From contig NC_039365.1 in assembly GCF_003573695.1 (NCBI RefSeq), forward strand, positions 84,299,089 to 84,363,088: a DNA stretch of 64,000 bases. Reading direction: 5' to 3'. The notes beneath the pieces were generated by a model. It made no database searches. It saw nothing but the letters and a program-made list of their open reading frames with translations, and was not told the DNA's origin. The stretch comes from Papaver somniferum (taxonomy: Eukaryota; Streptophyta; Magnoliopsida; Ranunculales; Papaveraceae). The first letter of the stretch is position 1, and each line of letters begins with the position of its first letter. The position numbers were made by a program, and so were the translations under genes. Shown here in pieces: positions 59,791 through 64,000 of the stretch.

Positions 59791-62229
59791 TGAAAAAGTG
59801 GGGGTCTAACAACCTCACCCAATATTTCTCTTAGCAATCTGTATGGACTAACTCCAATATACTTTCAAGAGAATCAACTAGACAGTCAGACTCAATCTTA
59901 AGAAAAGTATATCAAAGACTTATATCTCAATTTCTCGATTCAATACTTACTCAAGTAAATAAAAATCTTCGAGTCTAATTGAATACAAGAGAAATTCACT
60001 TGAACGGTACCAAGACCAATGTTCAAGGATCAATCAATTTCAATCAACAACCAAAGGTTGGATTTACCAATTGATTGATTCAACGCACAACCTGTGATGT
60101 TTCAATTATATAACAAAATATAATGTGGAAAAGAATAACACATACACCATAAGTTTTGTTAACGAGGAAACCACAAATGCAGAAAAACCTCGGGACCTAG
60201 TCCAGATTGAACACACATTGTATTAAGCCGCTACAGACACTAGCCTACTACAAACTAACTTCGATCTAGACTGTAGTTGAACCCCAATCAATCTCACACT
60301 GATCCAAGGTACAGTCGCGCTCCTTACGTCTCTAATCCTAGCAGAATACTACGTACTTGATTCCCTTAGTTTATCTCACCCACAAATAAGAGTTGCTACG
60401 ACCCAAAGTCGAAGACTTTAACAAACAAATCTGTATCACACAGAAAAGTCTACAGTAATAGATAAATCTTTCTCTCACAGAAATACCTACAAGTTCTGTT
60501 CCGTCTTTTGATAAATCAAGGTGAACAGGAATCAATTGATATACCGGGCTTATATTCCCGAAGAACAACCTAGAAATATCAATCAAATCACAATAATCTT
60601 AATCGACTAGCGAAACAAGATATTGTGGAATCACAAATGATGAGACGAAGATGTTTGTGACTACTTTTCTATCTTGCCTATCAGAGAAATTAATCTCGAG
60701 CCAATTTTACAATTGTACTCAATACGATAGAAACAACAAGATCAGATCACGCAACTACAAAGAAAATAGTTGGGTCTGGCTTCACAATCCCAATGAAGTC
60801 TTTAAGTCGTTAACCTACAGGGTCTCGGTAAAAACCTAAGGTTAAAGGAGAATCGACTATAACTTATACAACTAGTATCACACAGGAGGTTTGGGGATTA
60901 GGTTTCCCAGTTGCTAGAGTTCTCCTTTATATAGTCTTCAAATCAGGGTTTGCAATCAATGCTAGATTGGTAACAAAGCATTCAATTTTCACCGTTAGAT
61001 GAAAACCTGATTAGATTCAAGATAATATATTTCAACCGTTAGATCGAATCTTAGCTTGTTATACACAAATGAAATGCACATTCATTTAGGTTTGTGTAAC
61101 CATACCTAAACGTGTACACCTAGTTGGTTCAACTGTAGTTAACCAATGGTTATCCATATGAGCACTTTCATATCAACCTTATTCATCTTCACCATAACTA
61201 GTCCAAATGACTCAAATGAACTAGTTCGAGAGTTGTTCAATTGCTTAGATCTTATAGAAGTATACAAAACACAATCGAAGCAAAATAGGTATTGATTCAC
61301 TCGAATCGATTCATGAACATTATAGCCACGGTTTACAAATTGCATTCCTTATTATATAAATGTTTTAGTTCATGAACAAACCAATTTTAGAAAGTAACAC
61401 ACTTAAGTATGCGTACGGGTATGCGTACTTAAGTAACCGGAATTGAGTTTGTTTTTGGTTTTCAAACTCAGCAGAAATTCACGGATGTGAACTTTCTGCC
61501 AGTATGTGTACGGGTACCCATACTTAGGTAACCAAATTGAGTAGGTTTTGATTTCCAAACTCAGCAGAAATTCACGGTCGTGAACTTCCGCCAGTATGCG
61601 TACGGGTACGCATACTTACCAAGTCTCCATCAACCATTTAGTACACACACAAGTATGCATACATTTGGTTCCCGATTTTGGACTTATACACTAATGTGCG
61701 AATACACTATATGCTTATATCCAAAGATGGTTACATATTCTAAACTCTTTATTTCAATCATTGAAACATTCTTAGAAGATGTTATATAGAGGTTATTCAC
61801 ACTCTATCAACATGACTTTCGTCACTTGTAAAGATGAACTTGGCCAAAGAGAAAGCTTGCCAACACATATTTCGAGAAATAGATAAGCGAGATAAACTCG
61901 TCTCGAAATAGCAAATGTGTATAATCGAAGTATATAGCAATACGACTTTTGTCTCAAGATAGGAGATAGAGTAGATAGACTTTTGAGTGATAGATAAGTT
62001 CAAGGCTTCACAAACCTTTTAGTCAATGTAAATCCACCAGTTCTTTGAGTGGTTATTCATCTTTGCATGACGAACGCCGTGGAGTCTAGAGCTCAACTAC
62101 ACTTTCTATCCTAGTCCGAGACTTAGTTATAAGTAACTAGAAATCAAGACTTATAGTTTTGGCAACTAAACTTGACTAACAAGCTTGAGATAGAAATGCT
62201 TGCGAGTTCGACCGAGCAGCGCTCTAACA
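59791..62229 (-). repeat. A-family 5' LTR, minus orientation (2439 bp)
   Basis: Starts on the minus strand TGTTAGAGCGCTGCTCGG (62229) and ends CACTTTTTCA (59791), followed by the primer site. Sub-repeats built from AGTATGCGTACGGGTA and TACGCATACTT lie at 61404-61615. Opposite in orientation to the A LTR at 9202, so the two are not a pair. Confidence 0.88.
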
Positions 62230-62869
62230 ATACCAACTTTCAAAATTCAGTTCACGACGGTTTGTGAACTGTCCCCATATTAACTTGTGGTTTCTGAACT
62301 GGTTCGCCCCTTCTGTGTTTCTGAAACTCGGATGTTTATCGCTTGTGAACTGGTTCGCCAACCTATCCTGAGTTTAAATATCAAATAATTCCATATTTTT
62401 CTCTTATGATGTTTGAAACATTCCCGCATGATAAATTCATTTGCGTGGGAAATTTTCAACCCACAAATTAATTCACACAATAAATAGTTTAGAACTAATA
62501 TTGTTAAGGATCGTTGAACATGTTTGATTAGAATCGTATTTCGAGGTTTTAAAAAACAAGATTGACTGAAAACTTTTTAATTGTAAATCTACTAGAAGGC
62601 ATACAACATCGTCTCAAAATGATAGAATGGTAAGATAGTGAGTAAAATAGAATGGTTTAGTCTCCACGTAACTGATAGAGAAGTTCTTCAAATTTCTTCG
62701 TCGATCTTCAGTCTTCAAAGGTGATGTCGGATACTCAACTACCAACTTCAAACCTAGTCTGAGATTTGACTTAGTAAACTAGAAATCAAGATACAGTTTT
62801 GATCACCTAACATTGACAACAAGCTTGAGATAGCAAAACTTGTGGGTTCAACCGAGTATTGATCTAACA
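62230..62869 (-). repeat. H-type LTR, partial
   Basis: Minus-strand start TGTTAGATCAATACTCGG at 62869 resembles the A and B LTR starts, but the body differs. The part 62490-62640 matches 9040-9200. It is interrupted at 62230 by the A LTR. Sub-repeats of GGCGAACCAGTTC type occur at 62290-62365. Confidence 0.65.
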
Positions 62870-63216
62870 ATCTCCCTCCTTGTCAATTTTAGTGATAAAA
62901 CTATACATATGGATTCATATAAATAAACTTTTCAACTCAATCCACTATACTTGATTTCCTTAGTCTTCAACAAACTTCTTGAATTCTCCGTACTTCAAGT
63001 TATTCTATGGTTTTGCATGTGTTCGTTCAGCACCTTTGTTGTTGAAGATCCGTGGCGATAATAAATTATGAGAATACTCAAAAAGAGATTTACTAGAATG
63101 AGATAATCATACTCTACTCATCGGTTGTTATGCAGAAACATAGTATTGTTACCTTCCTCAAAGTTCAATTGCACCACAACTTCAAAGCAATACTATTGTG
63201 ATAGGTTCCCCCCTTA
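62870..63216 (-). other. 3' internal end of the H element
   Basis: No gene. The minus strand has a purine tract CAAGGAGGGAGAT (62870-62882) next to the LTR and then sequence resembling, inverted, 5370-5490 of the A element (blocks such as TCAAAGTTCAATTG). Its outer border with chloroplast-derived DNA is near 63217. Confidence 0.55.
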
Positions 63217-63221
63217 GTGAT

Positions 63222-63275
63222 TTAAATCGTGTATATTCGTCACTTGTAGTGATTTATCATTCAATGAATGACTAA
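63222..63275 (+). pseudogene. cemA: cemA 3' end (plastid-derived)
   Basis: The last 17 codons of the chloroplast envelope membrane protein gene, LNRVYSSLVVIYHSMND, with TAA at 63273-63275. The upstream part of the gene is absent, so the insertion starts here or was truncated here. CemA acts in chloroplast proton and CO2 uptake; this piece has no function. Confidence 0.8.
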
Positions 63276-63507
63276 AGACTGATTCGCCGATATTAATCAA
63301 ATCGTAGATTTTTTTACTTTGTTTGTACGTACATAAACAAAGCATTCAAAATCTTACTCACCTTTTATATTTATACCCATCCAGAGATTCTTCCTGTATT
63401 CCAGTCCAGTAAAATTATTTCATTACAATATCAGAATCGTAAATAGGGAACTCTACCATTAACCTACCAAATTTATTATAGAAATTCTCGGGATCAACGA
63501 TTGGACC

Positions 63508-64000
63508 ATGCAAAAAAGAAACATTTTTTCTCGGATAAAGGAGAAGATGGTTCGATCCATTTCTGTGTCGATCATGCTATGTGTAATAACTTGGCCATCT
63601 ATTTCATATGCATAACCCATTTTTGCACAACAGGGTTATAAAAATTTACGAGAGGAGACTGAGCGTATAGTCTGTGCTAATTGTCGTTTAGCTAATAAGC
63701 CTGTGTATATTGGGGTTCCACAAGTGATACTTCCTAATACTGTATTTGAAGCAGTTGTAAGAATCTCTTATGACATGTAATTGAAACAAGTTCTTTCTAA
63801 TGGTAAATGGGGCTTTGAATATAGGGGTTGTTCTTATTTTTTTCTGAGGGGTTCGAATTTTCCCCCTCGGATCGTATTTCTCCTGAAATGAACGAAAAGA
63901 TGGGAAATCTTTCTTTTCAGAGTTATCTTCCCACAAAAAAAACATATTCTTGTGATAGGTCTTGTTTCAGGTCAGAATATAGTGAAATAACCTTTCTTAT
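63508..64000 (+). pseudogene. petA: petA (cytochrome f) pseudogene, plastid-derived
   Basis: From the ATG at 63508 the frame follows the cytochrome f precursor: signal part (RSISVSIM), cleavage region (PIFAQQGY), the heme block as [11 protein letters not shown] and [22 protein letters not shown]. Stops: TAA within the signal region (about 63616) and TAA at about 63778; frameshift near 63830. In functional cytochrome f the block is CANCH; the His that ligates heme is Arg here. Sequence up to the window end (RISPEMNEKMGNLSFQSY in another frame) still belongs to petA. Confidence 0.93.

Larger units (their letters stand above)
63217..64000 (+). other. Chloroplast DNA inserted in the nuclear genome (cemA-petA segment)
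   Basis: Colinear remains of the 3' end of cemA, the cemA-petA spacer and petA, in the order of the plastid genome. Stops and frameshifts show long decay in the nucleus. The right end is outside the window. Confidence 0.88.

Noticed and set aside
9202..62229. A-family LTRs at 9202 and 59791 as the two LTRs of one giant element
   Set aside because: They are in opposite orientation and each is followed by its own primer site, so both are 5' LTRs of separate elements.
63688..63945. 85-codon minus-strand frame
   Set aside because: It is the shadow of the petA pseudogene on the other strand.

Overview
This is nuclear DNA from a flowering plant, almost entirely nested LTR retrotransposons. The evidence is four Ty3/gypsy- or Ty1/copia-type lineages with plant-style primer sites, GT-AG introns, and a decayed piece of chloroplast DNA (cemA-petA) at the right end. 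I see no intact host gene, rRNA or tRNA gene. A eudicot-type genome is likely, but the species cannot be told from this window.

Layout, left to right. 1-4702: minus-strand Ty3/gypsy element (G), cut by the window edge, with gag, protease, RT, RNase H and integrase all broken. 4703-11837: pieces of a copia-like family with long (2.2-2.4 kb) LTRs, here called A: a 3' end plus 3' LTR, an unidentified stretch, a remnant of a related LTR (H), then an A 5' LTR with primer site and the start of an ORF. 11838-20824: plus-strand Athila-like Ty3/gypsy element (D) that has lost its 5' LTR. 20825-58803: two minus-strand copia-like elements (family B) in tandem, sharing their middle LTR (LTR-internal-LTR-internal-LTR). 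They carry Gag-type ORFs but no pol. The middle B LTR is split by a non-coding LTR element F (28720-48948, TSD cctgg). F is split by E (29935-45088, TSD tgcag), a 15-kb Tat-lineage Ty3/gypsy element. The right B element is hit by a solo A LTR (51314-53678) and by a 417-bp fragment of an endonuclease-type LINE (57083-57499). 58804-62229: minus-strand A element reduced to 5' LTR, primer site and gag. 62230-63216: H-type LTR and its 3' internal flank. 63217-64000: chloroplast-derived cemA/petA pseudogenes.

The relative order of insertion can be read: B tandem, then F (LTRs about 5% different by eye), then E (about 2%). Paralogous B LTRs at 21740 and 58275 preserve the empty site for F.

The most unusual items are: (1) a long gene on the strand opposite to gag-pol in E (39404-43294), with a TATA box, a 5' leader intron and four further GT-AG introns, encoding a Pro/Ser-rich N-terminus, a globular domain and a long coiled coil; (2) pairs of elements in both copia-like families that share LTR, primer site and leader exactly up to the start codon but carry different ORFs; (3) the shared-LTR tandem; (4) an 80-bp satellite array with higher-order structure in E's leader; (5) a triple CACGTG (G-box/ABRE) cluster in E's LTR promoter. 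Nearly all coding regions carry stops or frameshifts, so none is likely to be active as it stands.
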